A stretch of 32,747 bases of DNA, taken from positions 1 to 32,747 of the forward strand of contig NZ_JAFMOS010000621.1 of the NCBI RefSeq assembly GCF_019049755.1, read 5' to 3'. Position 1 is the first letter of the stretch. Each line of letters opens with the position of its first letter. Shown here piece after piece: positions 16,881-24,971 of the stretch. Both the position numbers and the translations under genes were made by a program. Source of the DNA: Rahnella perminowiae (GTDB lineage: Bacteria; Pseudomonadota; Gammaproteobacteria; Enterobacterales; Enterobacteriaceae). The notes under the pieces are model-generated. The model saw only the letters and a program-made list of their open reading frames with translations, ran no database searches and had not been told where the DNA came from.

Positions 16881-18539
16881 ATGAGCAGAAACGCTTTTTT
16901 ACCGGGCGTGACGGGCATTGCACTGCTGTTGCTGGTTGCAGTGCCGGTCACGTTTGTCGCCTTGCAGGCTGTCTTCCCGCATCTGGATACAGGCAGTTTT
17001 TCCGCGCCGTTCAGCGCCTTTCCCCCTGTGTTCGAAGAGCCTCAGTTACGTAAATTGTTCGCCACCACGTTAAAGGTCGGACTGGGCGTGGCGATATGCA
17101 GCGGTCTGATTGGCATTCCATTGGGTGCCTTACGCGGCCTGTTTGCGCTGCCCGCCGCCGCGCTGTGGGACATTCTGTTTCTGGTGCCCTTCCTGTTGCC
17201 GCCCTATATTGCCGCGCTGTCCTGGATGCTGGCGTTACAGACTAACGGTTATGTCCAGCAACTGCTGCCATGGCTACATCTGAATGATTTTTTGTTTTCG
17301 CTGCCGGGCATGGTGGTGGTGATGACACTGAATATTTTCCCGGTGGTATATTTTGCGGTCTCACGCAGCATGGCGGCCAGCGGCAGCCGTCTGGCAGATG
17401 TCGCGCGCATTCATGGCGCAGGTCCGTGGCGGGCATTTATACGCATCACAATGCCGATGGCGTTACCGGCGATGGCATCCAGTTTATTGCTGGCGTTTAC
17501 GCTGTCGATTGAAGAATACGGCGTGCCCGGCGCACTGGGTTCGCGCAGCGGTATTCTGATGCTCACCACAGGTATCGAACAACGCCTCGCCGACTGGCCG
17601 GTCGATTTGCCCGGTGCGGCGGTGCTTTCGCTGATGCTGGTGGCGATTGCGCTTTGCGCATACAGCGTTCAGCGTGCGGTACTGGCGGGTAAAAATGTTG
17701 AAAGCCTGACCGGCAAACCGGCTGACGTCACACAGAAATCGCTGGCTGGCTGGACTATCCCGGTGCTGATTTTGTTTATGGCGGTGGCACTGATCGCCGT
17801 CGCGCTGCCGATTGTCTCCATGCTGATCACCGCGTTTTCCCGTACGTTGTCCGGCGGGCTCTCGTGGCAGAATCTGACCTTAGGACACTTTGGCAATGTG
17901 TTTGCTGCACATGGCGATGCCCCTGCCGCACTTTCAACCAGCCTCGGTCTGGCGCTGGGCACTGCACTTATCGCAGGGGCAACCGGATTGATGGCATCGT
18001 GGCTGGTGGTGGCACGCAAAATTCGCGGTGCCGCATTGATTGACGGTTTATCGCTGCTGCCGGCGGCACTACCGGGGATTGTGGTCGGTGTGGGTCTGAT
18101 TCTGGCCTGGAACCAGCGCTTCTGGCCGGTGACACCGTATAACACCTGGGGGATTTTGCTGCTGGCGTACTGCTGCCTGTTGTTGCCTTATCCGGTGCGT
18201 TATGTCAGCGCCGCATTAAAGCAGATAGGCGGAAATCTTGATGCCGCCGCGCGCGTGCATGGTGCCACAGCGGCGCAAACATTACGCCTGATCCTGCTGC
18301 CGCTGGTGTTTCCGAGTTTACTTGCCTCAATGATGATGGTGTTCGCCGTCGCGTCGCGCGAGCTGGTAACCTCTCTGCTGCTGTCACCGGCGGGCGTGCA
18401 AACCGTGTCGGTGTATGTCTGGCGCCAGTTTGAACAGGGTTCTGTCGGTGATGGTATGGCCATGGCGTCAGTGGCAGCGTTTCTGAGCCTGACGCTGATG
18501 TTAATTGCAGTCAGGCTACAACAACGAACCGCAAGTTAG
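16881..18539 (+). CDS. Fused double-domain ABC permease
   Basis: Inner-membrane channel of the importer, 552 residues. Two permease halves are fused, as in SfuB, FbpB and PhnU-like proteins: about residues 1-270 and 290-552, each with about six membrane segments and one EAA-type loop (ADVARIHGAGPWRAFIRITMP; DAAARVHGATAAQTLRLILLP). It closes the three-gene operon. The ATG lacks a strong Shine-Dalgarno sequence. Its stop overlaps the stop of the convergent drug exporter by 3-4 bases, leaving no room for a terminator. Confidence 0.9.
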   Translation: MSRNAFLPGVTGIALLLLVAVPVTFVALQAVFPHLDTGSFSAPFSAFPPVFEEPQLRKLFATTLKVGLGVAICSGLIGIPLGALRGLFALPAAALWDILFLVPFLLPPYIAALSWMLALQTNGYVQQLLPWLHLNDFLFSLPGMVVVMTLNIFPVVYFAVSRSMAASGSRLADVARIHGAGPWRAFIRITMPMALPAMASSLLLAFTLSIEEYGVPGALGSRSGILMLTTGIEQRLADWPVDLPGAAVLSLMLVAIALCAYSVQRAVLAGKNVESLTGKPADVTQKSLAGWTIPVLILFMAVALIAVALPIVSMLITAFSRTLSGGLSWQNLTLGHFGNVFAAHGDAPAALSTSLGLALGTALIAGATGLMASWLVVARKIRGAALIDGLSLLPAALPGIVVGVGLILAWNQRFWPVTPYNTWGILLLAYCCLLLPYPVRYVSAALKQIGGNLDAAARVHGATAAQTLRLILLPLVFPSLLASMMMVFAVASRELVTSLLLSPAGVQTVSVYVWRQFEQGSVGDGMAMASVAAFLSLTLMLIAVRLQQRTAS

Positions 18540-20032
18540 TTTTCCCGCTGCGGTTCGGAGTGCGGGCGGTCGCCTGAAGGGATCAGTAAACCGGCTGCAA
18601 CTGCCAGCACCGAAATCACCGCAGACACGACAAAGACCCAGTGCAGCGATGCCGCCACGCTGTCCGTAAGCATATTCAGCTGACTGCTTTCGAGCGTACC
18701 GCGCGTCGCTTTATCCATCAGTTGCTGTACGGGATCACTCACCTGTGGCAGACGATACTGAAGATTGAGATTGAGTGTCGCACCGAGCAATGCGGTACCC
18801 ATGGCCGAACCGAGCATGCGGGTAAAAAGTGTCGAGGCGGTAGCAATACCCCGTATGGCAGGTTCCACGCTGTTTTGCACTGACACAATAAACGTGGTGT
18901 TGCACAGCCCCATGCCAGCGCCAATCGAAAAAGCGGCAAGACGCGCCATCCACAAACCGGACGATGGGGAGAGCACTAACAGCGCAAGACTGCCGCCTGC
19001 CAGCAATAATCCGCCTGTGACCGCCGTCATGCGATATGAGGTTGCCTGCATCAGACGACTGCTGAACATGCTCGCCAGCGGCCAGCCAATCGACATCAGA
19101 GCCAGCGTGGTGCCGGCCTGTAACGGTGTACCGCCAAGCACGCCCTGCACATAGGTGGGTAGAAATGCGCTGATACCCATCATGGTGGCACCAATGATCA
19201 CCCCGCCGACGTTTCCGGCAATAATGACTTTATTTTGCCACAGTGCCAGCGGGAACAGGGGCTCCGGTGTTTTACGCTCCTGACGGACCAGCAACCAGGC
19301 GCTGCAAACTGACAAGGCCACCAGCGCCAGCGCCAGATATCCCAGTTCCTCTGCCTGCAACAGCGCCAGCAGTAAGGCTGCGACAGACAGTGTCAGATAG
19401 CCGGTACCGGCAAGATCTAACGTGTGCGGTTTACGCTGACCGTCCGGCGGCAGGTATTTCACCAGAATCATCATCGCCACCAGACCGATGGGCACATTCA
19501 CCCAAAACACCACTGCCCACGGAAAATGAGAAACGATGAATGCCCCCATCAGCGGGCCGACAATCGCCGAGACGCCCCAGACGCTGGACAAATATCCCTG
19601 TGCTTTTGCCCTTTCCTGCGGACCATACACATTGGCAATCAATGTAGTGGCAACCGGCGTGATGGCTCCGGCCCCCAGCCCCTGTAAAGCACGAAAACCA
19701 ATCATCCAGCCAAGCGAAGGCGCAAACCCGCATAAAACGGAACCGAGCAAAAACAGCGTGGTGCCGATAAAGAACATTTTGCGACAGCCGTATAAATCTG
19801 CCAGACGCCCGTAAACCGGCACGGTGATGGCCTGTGTCAGCAGATAGACCGCAAACACCCAGCCGAGCAGCGAGAATCCCCCCAGATCGCCAATGATAGT
19901 TGGCATGGCCGTCGCGACAATAGTGACTTCTACCGCAGCCATAAACATCGATAACATGCAGGCAGTGAGGATGAGCGGACGATGAGAGGATTTAACCGCA
20001 GCTGTTTTGACTTCCGAATGATTGACGGCCAT
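18536..20032 (-). CDS. DHA2-family (EmrB/QacA-type) drug efflux transporter
   Basis: Proton-driven major facilitator with about 14 membrane segments, predicted to export toxic compounds from the inner membrane. MFS motif A appears as GRLADLYGCRKMF after the second segment, and motif C-like GVSAIVGPLMGAFI in the fifth. I start it at the ATG at 20032 (MAVNHSEVK, 498 residues). A GTG at 20083 is in frame, but a TATAAT at 20092-20087 would start the transcript around 20080, leaving that GTG outside the message. No emrA-like adaptor lies beside it. The substrate is unknown. Confidence 0.88.
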   Translation of the reverse strand: MAVNHSEVKTAAVKSSHRPLILTACMLSMFMAAVEVTIVATAMPTIIGDLGGFSLLGWVFAVYLLTQAITVPVYGRLADLYGCRKMFFIGTTLFLLGSVLCGFAPSLGWMIGFRALQGLGAGAITPVATTLIANVYGPQERAKAQGYLSSVWGVSAIVGPLMGAFIVSHFPWAVVFWVNVPIGLVAMMILVKYLPPDGQRKPHTLDLAGTGYLTLSVAALLLALLQAEELGYLALALVALSVCSAWLLVRQERKTPEPLFPLALWQNKVIIAGNVGGVIIGATMMGISAFLPTYVQGVLGGTPLQAGTTLALMSIGWPLASMFSSRLMQATSYRMTAVTGGLLLAGGSLALLVLSPSSGLWMARLAAFSIGAGMGLCNTTFIVSVQNSVEPAIRGIATASTLFTRMLGSAMGTALLGATLNLNLQYRLPQVSDPVQQLMDKATRGTLESSQLNMLTDSVAASLHWVFVVSAVISVLAVAAGLLIPSGDRPHSEPQREN

Positions 20033-20086
20033 GTTCTCTGTTTTCTTAGCATTGCTTTGATGAGTGCACTCAGGCAGATACACTTA

Positions 20087-20092
20087 ATTATA
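20087..20092 (-). promoter_or_regulatory. -10 element for the drug exporter
   Basis: Perfect TATAAT on the minus strand, 55 bp before the chosen ATG and directly after the ynfK terminator. The -35 region is poor (CAAACT at a 17-base spacing). It decides the exporter start codon. Confidence 0.5.
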
Positions 20093-20095
20093 GAC

Positions 20096-20125
20096 AAAAA
20101 AAAGCGCTGAGTTTGCACACAGCGC
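20096..20125 (-). terminator. Rho-independent terminator of ynfK
   Basis: On the minus strand GCGCTG, a 10-base loop and CAGCGC are followed at once by eight T residues (20103-20096). It lies 35 bp after the ynfK stop. This is the clearest intrinsic terminator in the window. Confidence 0.92.
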
Positions 20126-20160
20126 CCGTTAATTACAGACTAGTAGTGACAACGTCACTA

Positions 20161-20847
20161 TCAGGCCTGAGACATCATCTTCAGATCAAAACTGGACAGA
20201 TTAATAAACCGGGTTAAATCGCGGCTTTCAGCTCGGGGTAAATACGGAATTTCCCCCAGCAGCGGCGCTGTAATATTGGCGCTGATCGCGTCAATCGTTT
20301 CCTGGTAGTGAGCCAGACACGGGTTAATGCGGTTCGCCACCCAGCCGAGCAACGGTAAACCATCCGCAATAATTGCCTGTGCGGTTAATAATGCGTGGCT
20401 GACACACCCCTCCTGAATACCCACCACTAATACTACCGGCATATTTTGCAGACGTACCCAGTCAGAATATAAAAGTTGCGGCGTGATCAACGTTCTCCAC
20501 CCGTCGCATCCTTCAACCACTACAGAATCTGCCTCTTCACGCATGAAATTAAGACCATGAGTCATTATTTCAAAAACATTTTCGGGGATCTGGCTGGCAT
20601 AAATGTCTTCGTCAGTTAAGGCCAGCGGGGTTATTTTATTAAAAGGATAAGAAATAGAAGATGACTGCTGAAGAGTTACCGCATCTTTATTTCGAACCCC
20701 GTCGGCCAGCTCCTGGCTGCCTGTTGCAATAGGTTTATAGCCTAAAACGCAGCGATCCTGCGCGGCTAAGGCCTGAAGCAAGGCACGTGTGACAATGGTT
20801 TTACCTACACGAGCGTCTGTCCCCGTGACGAAAAAGTGCGTTAACAT
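20161..20847 (-). CDS. ynfK: BioD2/YnfK, dethiobiotin synthetase paralogue
   Basis: Member of the dethiobiotin synthetase family (ATP-dependent carboxylation of diaminopelargonate in biotin synthesis). The E. coli paralogue YnfK sits next to mlc as here. The ATG at 20847 gives 228 residues beginning MLTHFFVTGTDARVGKT, with P-loop lysine K16; GGAG lies 10 bases upstream, and the longer frame from 20919 is unsupported. GYKPIATGS and ANRINP are conserved. One oddity: the usual EG(A/T)GGW stretch reads E112-G-C-D-G-W117, so an invariant-looking glycine is aspartate. A strong terminator follows. Confidence 0.92.
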   Translation of the reverse strand: MLTHFFVTGTDARVGKTIVTRALLQALAAQDRCVLGYKPIATGSQELADGVRNKDAVTLQQSSSISYPFNKITPLALTDEDIYASQIPENVFEIMTHGLNFMREEADSVVVEGCDGWRTLITPQLLYSDWVRLQNMPVVLVVGIQEGCVSHALLTAQAIIADGLPLLGWVANRINPCLAHYQETIDAISANITAPLLGEIPYLPRAESRDLTRFINLSSFDLKMMSQA

Positions 20848-21168
20848 GGAATTCAGGCTCCGGGATCTCTCCGTCTTATTGAAAGATAGTCTCCGGTAAG
20901 AAAACACCGCCAGAGACAAAGTAACGACAGAAAGTCTAGGCGATGCGCGATCAGAGCAGTTTGCGTTAGCGCAATGTTTTGTTGACTGTACGTGCGGTTA
21001 ATGTGCAGGTCTTATATGTTTTTTATTTAAAAACAGACATAAAAGATCTATCCAGATTAATAAAATGACGACAAGGCAGTAAAAGAAAATCCCGCTGAGC
21101 AGGTTAATGTCAGTGATCCGGACGAACAAATGCAGCCAACGCAGCGTTAATTTGAACGCTGAAGGATA
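20848..21168. other. Spacer between mlc and ynfK
   Basis: No gene is seen in 321 bp. It is AT-rich in the middle (21000-21090). A short palindrome TTGCG-TTAG-CGCAA lies at 20961-20974, in the likely ynfK promoter area, and the hairpin near the mlc stop is listed separately. No clear -35/-10 pair for ynfK could be assigned. Confidence 0.5.
21142..21161 (-). terminator. Hairpin downstream of mlc
   Basis: CAGCGTT / AACGCTG, a 7-bp stem with a 6-base loop, begins 8 bp beyond the mlc stop on the minus strand. There is no T-run after it, so termination is uncertain. Confidence 0.4.
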
Positions 21169-22392
21169 TTAACCTTGCAGTAATTTAATTAACAGGGAAC
21201 CGCTATATAACGCGTCTTTGACTAATGCCGCGCCGGGCATCGTGCCCTGATTATAAAATTGTGTCGATTCAAGTTTGATATTTTCGCTATAAGCGGGAAG
21301 TGATTGCTGTTGAATACAGGACATTATCGCGGGATGAAGAATATCCTGAGACAAATTAAGCGGTGAGCCGATCAGTACTTTCTCGGGATTAAACAGATTG
21401 ACCATGATCGCCAGAATACGTCCGACACTCTGTCCGACGCTGATAATCACGTCGCGCGCCAGCTGATCGCCCCGGTTTGCTGCATCACACACGGCTTCGA
21501 TGGTCAGCGATACGCCATGCAATAAGCTGGCCGGAACGGGTACCGTTAAACGCTGACGAACGAGATCAAGAATGCTGTCAGTGCTGGCTACGGTTTCAAG
21601 GCAACCGTGATTACCGCAATAACAGCGCTTGCCGTAAGGATCCACCTGCGTATGGCCGATTTCCGCCACACTGCTGCTGCCTGCGTGCAGCACGCGCCCG
21701 CCGGTGATCACTCCCGCCCCGACGTTATGATCGATGACCACCTGCACCATATTTTTACAGCCACGCGAGGCACCATATAACGACTCGGCCAGCGTCCAGG
21801 CACCGATATCGTGCTGTACATAGACCGGCAAACCGGTGTGTTCCGACAGCGTGTCACCCAGCGGCATATCGAACACATCATGATAAAACGGCATACGGTG
21901 CACAATGCCACGACGCGCGTCAATCATGCCCGGTAAGGTAATGGCGATAGCAGTAAGGCGTTCGAGCTTGCGCTGATGGCGGATAAAAAACTGGTCAATT
22001 TCAGAAATAATACGTTTGAGCAGCGGTTGTGACGCCTGTTCCGGCAGTGGAAGGACCTCTTCCACCACCAGTTTACTGCTGAGATCACGTAAACCGAGTG
22101 TGATTGAACCCAGGCTGATACGTGCCGAAAGATAATGCCAGGCCTGGGTGTCGAGCGCTAAACCAATGGCCGGACGCCCGCGGCTGCCGGGATCCTGAAA
22201 TTCAGTTTCCAGTACCAGATGCGCCTGTAATAACTCACGGACAATCTTGGTGATACTGGCGGGAGCCAGTTGTGCCTTTTTCGACAATTCAATACGCGAA
22301 ATAGGGCCAAACAGATCTATCAGGCGGTACACAGCACCGACATTGGTTTGTTTTATCTGATCGATATGTCCTGGTTGCCCGTCGGGGATCAC
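21169..22392 (-). CDS. mlc: Mlc, global repressor of glucose/PTS genes
   Basis: ROK-family repressor. In E. coli it controls ptsG, ptsHI, manXYZ and malT and is inactivated by binding to EIICB-Glc. It has 407 residues (E. coli 406). The N-terminal winged helix (about 15-80) contains LAPASITKIVRELL. The zinc site is at the same positions as E. coli: H247, C257, C259 and C264 (GHTQVDPYGKRCYCGNHGC). The start is a GTG, as in E. coli, with AGGAG 8 bases upstream. The order ynfK-mlc-ynfL-ynfM equals that of E. coli. A likely operator for self-repression lies just upstream. Confidence 0.97.
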   Translation of the reverse strand: MIPDGQPGHIDQIKQTNVGAVYRLIDLFGPISRIELSKKAQLAPASITKIVRELLQAHLVLETEFQDPGSRGRPAIGLALDTQAWHYLSARISLGSITLGLRDLSSKLVVEEVLPLPEQASQPLLKRIISEIDQFFIRHQRKLERLTAIAITLPGMIDARRGIVHRMPFYHDVFDMPLGDTLSEHTGLPVYVQHDIGAWTLAESLYGASRGCKNMVQVVIDHNVGAGVITGGRVLHAGSSSVAEIGHTQVDPYGKRCYCGNHGCLETVASTDSILDLVRQRLTVPVPASLLHGVSLTIEAVCDAANRGDQLARDVIISVGQSVGRILAIMVNLFNPEKVLIGSPLNLSQDILHPAIMSCIQQQSLPAYSENIKLESTQFYNQGTMPGAALVKDALYSGSLLIKLLQG

Positions 22393-22406
22393 TCAAGAAA
22401 CTCCTG

Positions 22407-22428
22407 TTATTTTCGCGCTTCAAAATAA
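22407..22428. promoter_or_regulatory. Mlc operator in the mlc leader
   Basis: Perfect inverted repeat TTATTTT (22407-22413), 8-base spacer CGCGCTTC, AAAATAA (22422-22428). This has the form of Mlc/NagC operators. It starts one base beyond the mlc Shine-Dalgarno sequence, placing it over the leader or promoter, where it would repress mlc; autoregulation is known in E. coli. Confidence 0.8.
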
Positions 22429-22559
22429 AGATTAGGGCTATGTTGGGGTTTTTGTCATATGTCGTCAACTATTTGATTCGTTATGTGATTCGGTGCACAA
22501 ATTGCGGTAAAAGACGCTCGGAATTGACTGGAAATACAGCATCTTCTGACTTCAGCTTC

Positions 22560-23459
22560 TTATTCTTCACGTAACAACAATTCCATAAATGCACGGGTTG
22601 CGGCGGTCACCGGACGCCGCGCGTGATTCACCAGCCAGAGTTCTGTCGTGCCCTGCCGGTGACCAAATCGCAAATACCGCACGCCTTCAACCTGAATACG
22701 CAGATAAGAAGCAGGCAGAATCGATACGCCCAGCCCTGCGGCTACCAGCCCGATGATGGTCAGCGGTTCCCCTACTTCCTGCGTAATATAGGGGGTAATT
22801 CCCTGTGCCTTGAGCTGACCGAGAATGTCATCGTAAAGCGACGTACCGACATCTTTGGAGAAGAACACAAACGGCTGATCGGCAAGGTGTTGAAAAGTCA
22901 GTTCACCCTCTTTAAGCGCATTCAGCGGATGATCGCTGTGCACCACGGCAATCAGCGGTTCGGACAGCACCAGATGATGTTCCAGCTCTTCCGGCAAGCC
23001 GCCATTGCGCATAATGCCCAAATCCAGTTTTCCCTCCAGCAAAGGTTCGATCTGCTGTTTGCTGTTGAGTTGTTCGATGCGGATATTGACGTCCGGATAG
23101 GACAAACGAAAACGGTGTAAGGTGCGTGAAACACGGCGTAAAAAAGGTGCCGAAGAGGTCAGCCCGAGCGTCAGATTGCCTGACTCACCGCGATGAATGC
23201 GGGCTGCCTGAGCGGATGCCTCACCGACCCGCTGCAAAATCTGCCGGGCTTCCAGCAAAAATGCCTGTCCCGCCTGCGTCAGTCTTACAGTGCGGTTGTT
23301 ACGATAAAACAGCGTGGCGCCAAGATGGGTTTCCAGCGCCTGGATTTGCTGACTCAGCGGCGGCTGGGAAATGTGCAGACGTTCCGCTGCACGGCCGAAA
23401 TGCAGTTCGTCCGCAACGGCGATGAAATAACGCAAATGACGCAGTTCGATATGATTCAT
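22560..23459 (-). CDS. ynfL: LysR-family regulator YnfL
   Basis: LysR-type transcription factor of 299 residues. The N-terminal helix-turn-helix (about 3-62; LHFGRAAERLHISQPPLSQQIQALE) is followed by a periplasmic-binding-like effector domain from about residue 90. It is divergent from ynfM over 142 bp, and LysR genes usually control the divergent neighbour, so it probably regulates ynfM. The assignment to YnfL rests on position between mlc and ynfM as in E. coli and on the family. The effector is unknown. Confidence 0.87.
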   Translation of the reverse strand: MNHIELRHLRYFIAVADELHFGRAAERLHISQPPLSQQIQALETHLGATLFYRNNRTVRLTQAGQAFLLEARQILQRVGEASAQAARIHRGESGNLTLGLTSSAPFLRRVSRTLHRFRLSYPDVNIRIEQLNSKQQIEPLLEGKLDLGIMRNGGLPEELEHHLVLSEPLIAVVHSDHPLNALKEGELTFQHLADQPFVFFSKDVGTSLYDDILGQLKAQGITPYITQEVGEPLTIIGLVAAGLGVSILPASYLRIQVEGVRYLRFGHRQGTTELWLVNHARRPVTAATRAFMELLLREE

Positions 23460-23483
23460 GATGTGGATTAACCCAGCCCAATT

Positions 23484-23500
23484 GATATTTTAAACATATC
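23484..23500. promoter_or_regulatory. Candidate LysR box between ynfL and ynfM
   Basis: GATAT-N7-ATATC, a perfect inverted repeat with the T-N11-A form typical of LysR operators, lies 25 bp upstream of ynfL and 102 bp before ynfM. TTGACT at 23505-23510 next to it may be the ynfM -35. It is the only palindrome in the spacer. Confidence 0.55.
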
Positions 23501-23601
23501 ATTTTTGACTGATTAATATATTAGACAATAACCGCCGCAGCGTTAAAATTCTTATACATTTTAAAATTAAGTTTTACCGCACTTCGCATTAAGGACTTAC
23601 C

Positions 23602-24894
23602 GTGAAAACCTCCCGGCGGATTTCTGCCGCACCAGCCAGTCATTCAGTCAACGACGACGAGTTAAATCCTGAAACTCCCGTCGCGCGCTCCGGACTTAAA
23701 ACGCCCTTTATCAAACGTGGGACACCGGAGTTTATCCGCGTCACGCTGGCCCTGTTTTCAGCAGGGCTGGCGACGTTTGCCCTGCTGTATTGTGTTCAGC
23801 CAATCCTGCCGGTGTTGTCGCATGATTTCGGGGTTTCACCGGCCACCAGTAGCCTGTCGTTGTCGTTATCTACCGGTCTGATGGCCATTGGCCTGTTGTT
23901 CACCGGGCCTGTTTCTGACGCAGTCGGGCGCAAGTCAGTGATGGTGGTAGCGTTATTTCTTGCTGCGGGTTGCACGCTGGTCTGTTCCTTTATGCAAAGC
24001 TGGGACGGCATTCTCATCATGCGTGCTCTGATTGGCTTATCGCTGAGCGGCGTGGCAGCCGTCGCCATGACCTATCTCAGCGAGGAAATCCACCCAAGCG
24101 TGGTCGCCTTCTCGATGGGTTTATACATTAGCGGAAATTCCATTGGGGGCATGAGCGGACGTTTAGTCAGTGGTGTGCTGACGGATTTCTTCTCCTGGCG
24201 TATCGCCGTTGCATTCGTGGGCTGCTTCGCCCTCGCGGCGGCAATTATGTTCTGGCGCATTCTGCCTGCATCAAAACATTTCCGGGCAAGCTCGCTGAAA
24301 CCTCGCAAGATGCTGATTAACTTCAAACTGCACTGGCGCGACAGCGGTCTGCCGCTACTTTTCGCCGAAGGTTTCCTGCTGATGGGCAGTTTCGTGACCC
24401 TGTTTAACTACATCGGTTACCGTCTGCTTTCATCGCCCTACCATCTGAGCCAGGCGATAGTCGGGATTTTATCTGTCGTTTACCTGATGGGTACCTACAG
24501 CTCGCCGAAAGCCGGTGCGCTGACCGGCGTTTATGGCCGCGGCCCTGTGCTGATCGGCGCAACGTCGCTGATGCTGCTGGGCATTTTAATCACCGCTTTT
24601 TCACCGGTCTGGCTGATTTTCGTCGGCATGATCCTGGTCACCGGCGGATTTTTCGCCGCCCATTCCGTTGCCAGCGGCTGGATCGGCAGACGTGCCCGTC
24701 GTGCAAAAGGTCAGGCATCGTCTTTATATCTGTTCAGCTACTATGCGGGTTCCAGTGTCGCCGGAACGTTAGGCGGATTCTTCTGGCACTCCTTTGGCTG
24801 GTACGGGATCACCGGATTCATCAGTTTGATGCTGATTGCCGGTGTCGGCGTCGGGTTTAAGCTGATGCGCTTACCTGAGGCAAAAGCGGTTTAA
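23602..24894 (+). CDS. ynfM: MFS transporter YnfM
   Basis: Twelve-segment major facilitator of the inner membrane, 430 residues. The N-terminal tail of about 45 residues is polar; the first membrane segment starts near VTLALFSAGLATFALLY. Motif A reads GPVSDAVGRKSVM. E. coli YnfM (about 417 residues) is a poorly characterised member of the arabinose/drug efflux-like group. The start is a GTG with AAGGA upstream at normal spacing. It is divergent from ynfL, its likely regulator. The substrate is not known. Confidence 0.9.
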   Translation: MKTSRRISAAPASHSVNDDELNPETPVARSGLKTPFIKRGTPEFIRVTLALFSAGLATFALLYCVQPILPVLSHDFGVSPATSSLSLSLSTGLMAIGLLFTGPVSDAVGRKSVMVVALFLAAGCTLVCSFMQSWDGILIMRALIGLSLSGVAAVAMTYLSEEIHPSVVAFSMGLYISGNSIGGMSGRLVSGVLTDFFSWRIAVAFVGCFALAAAIMFWRILPASKHFRASSLKPRKMLINFKLHWRDSGLPLLFAEGFLLMGSFVTLFNYIGYRLLSSPYHLSQAIVGILSVVYLMGTYSSPKAGALTGVYGRGPVLIGATSLMLLGILITAFSPVWLIFVGMILVTGGFFAAHSVASGWIGRRARRAKGQASSLYLFSYYAGSSVAGTLGGFFWHSFGWYGITGFISLMLIAGVGVGFKLMRLPEAKAV

Positions 24895-24900
24895 CTTATC

Positions 24901-24928
24901 GCTCCTTCCCCTGCGAAGGGGGAGGAGC
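24901..24928. terminator. GCGA-capped palindrome after ynfM
   Basis: A 12-bp stem: GCTCC TTCCCCT, loop GCGA, AGGGGGA GGAGC (one G-T pair). It lies between the convergent ynfM and CUT1 ATPase genes. It shares CCCCTGCGAAGGGGGAG with the palindrome at 5710-5729. Likely a bidirectional terminator. Confidence 0.65.
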
Positions 24929-24971
24929 CGACCGGGATTGACTTATTCCCGCGCGAGAAATTTACTGCTTT

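Noticed and set aside
20032-20083. GTG start adding 17 residues to the drug exporter
   Set aside because: It lies about at or before the transcription start predicted from TATAAT at 20092-20087 and has no ribosome site.
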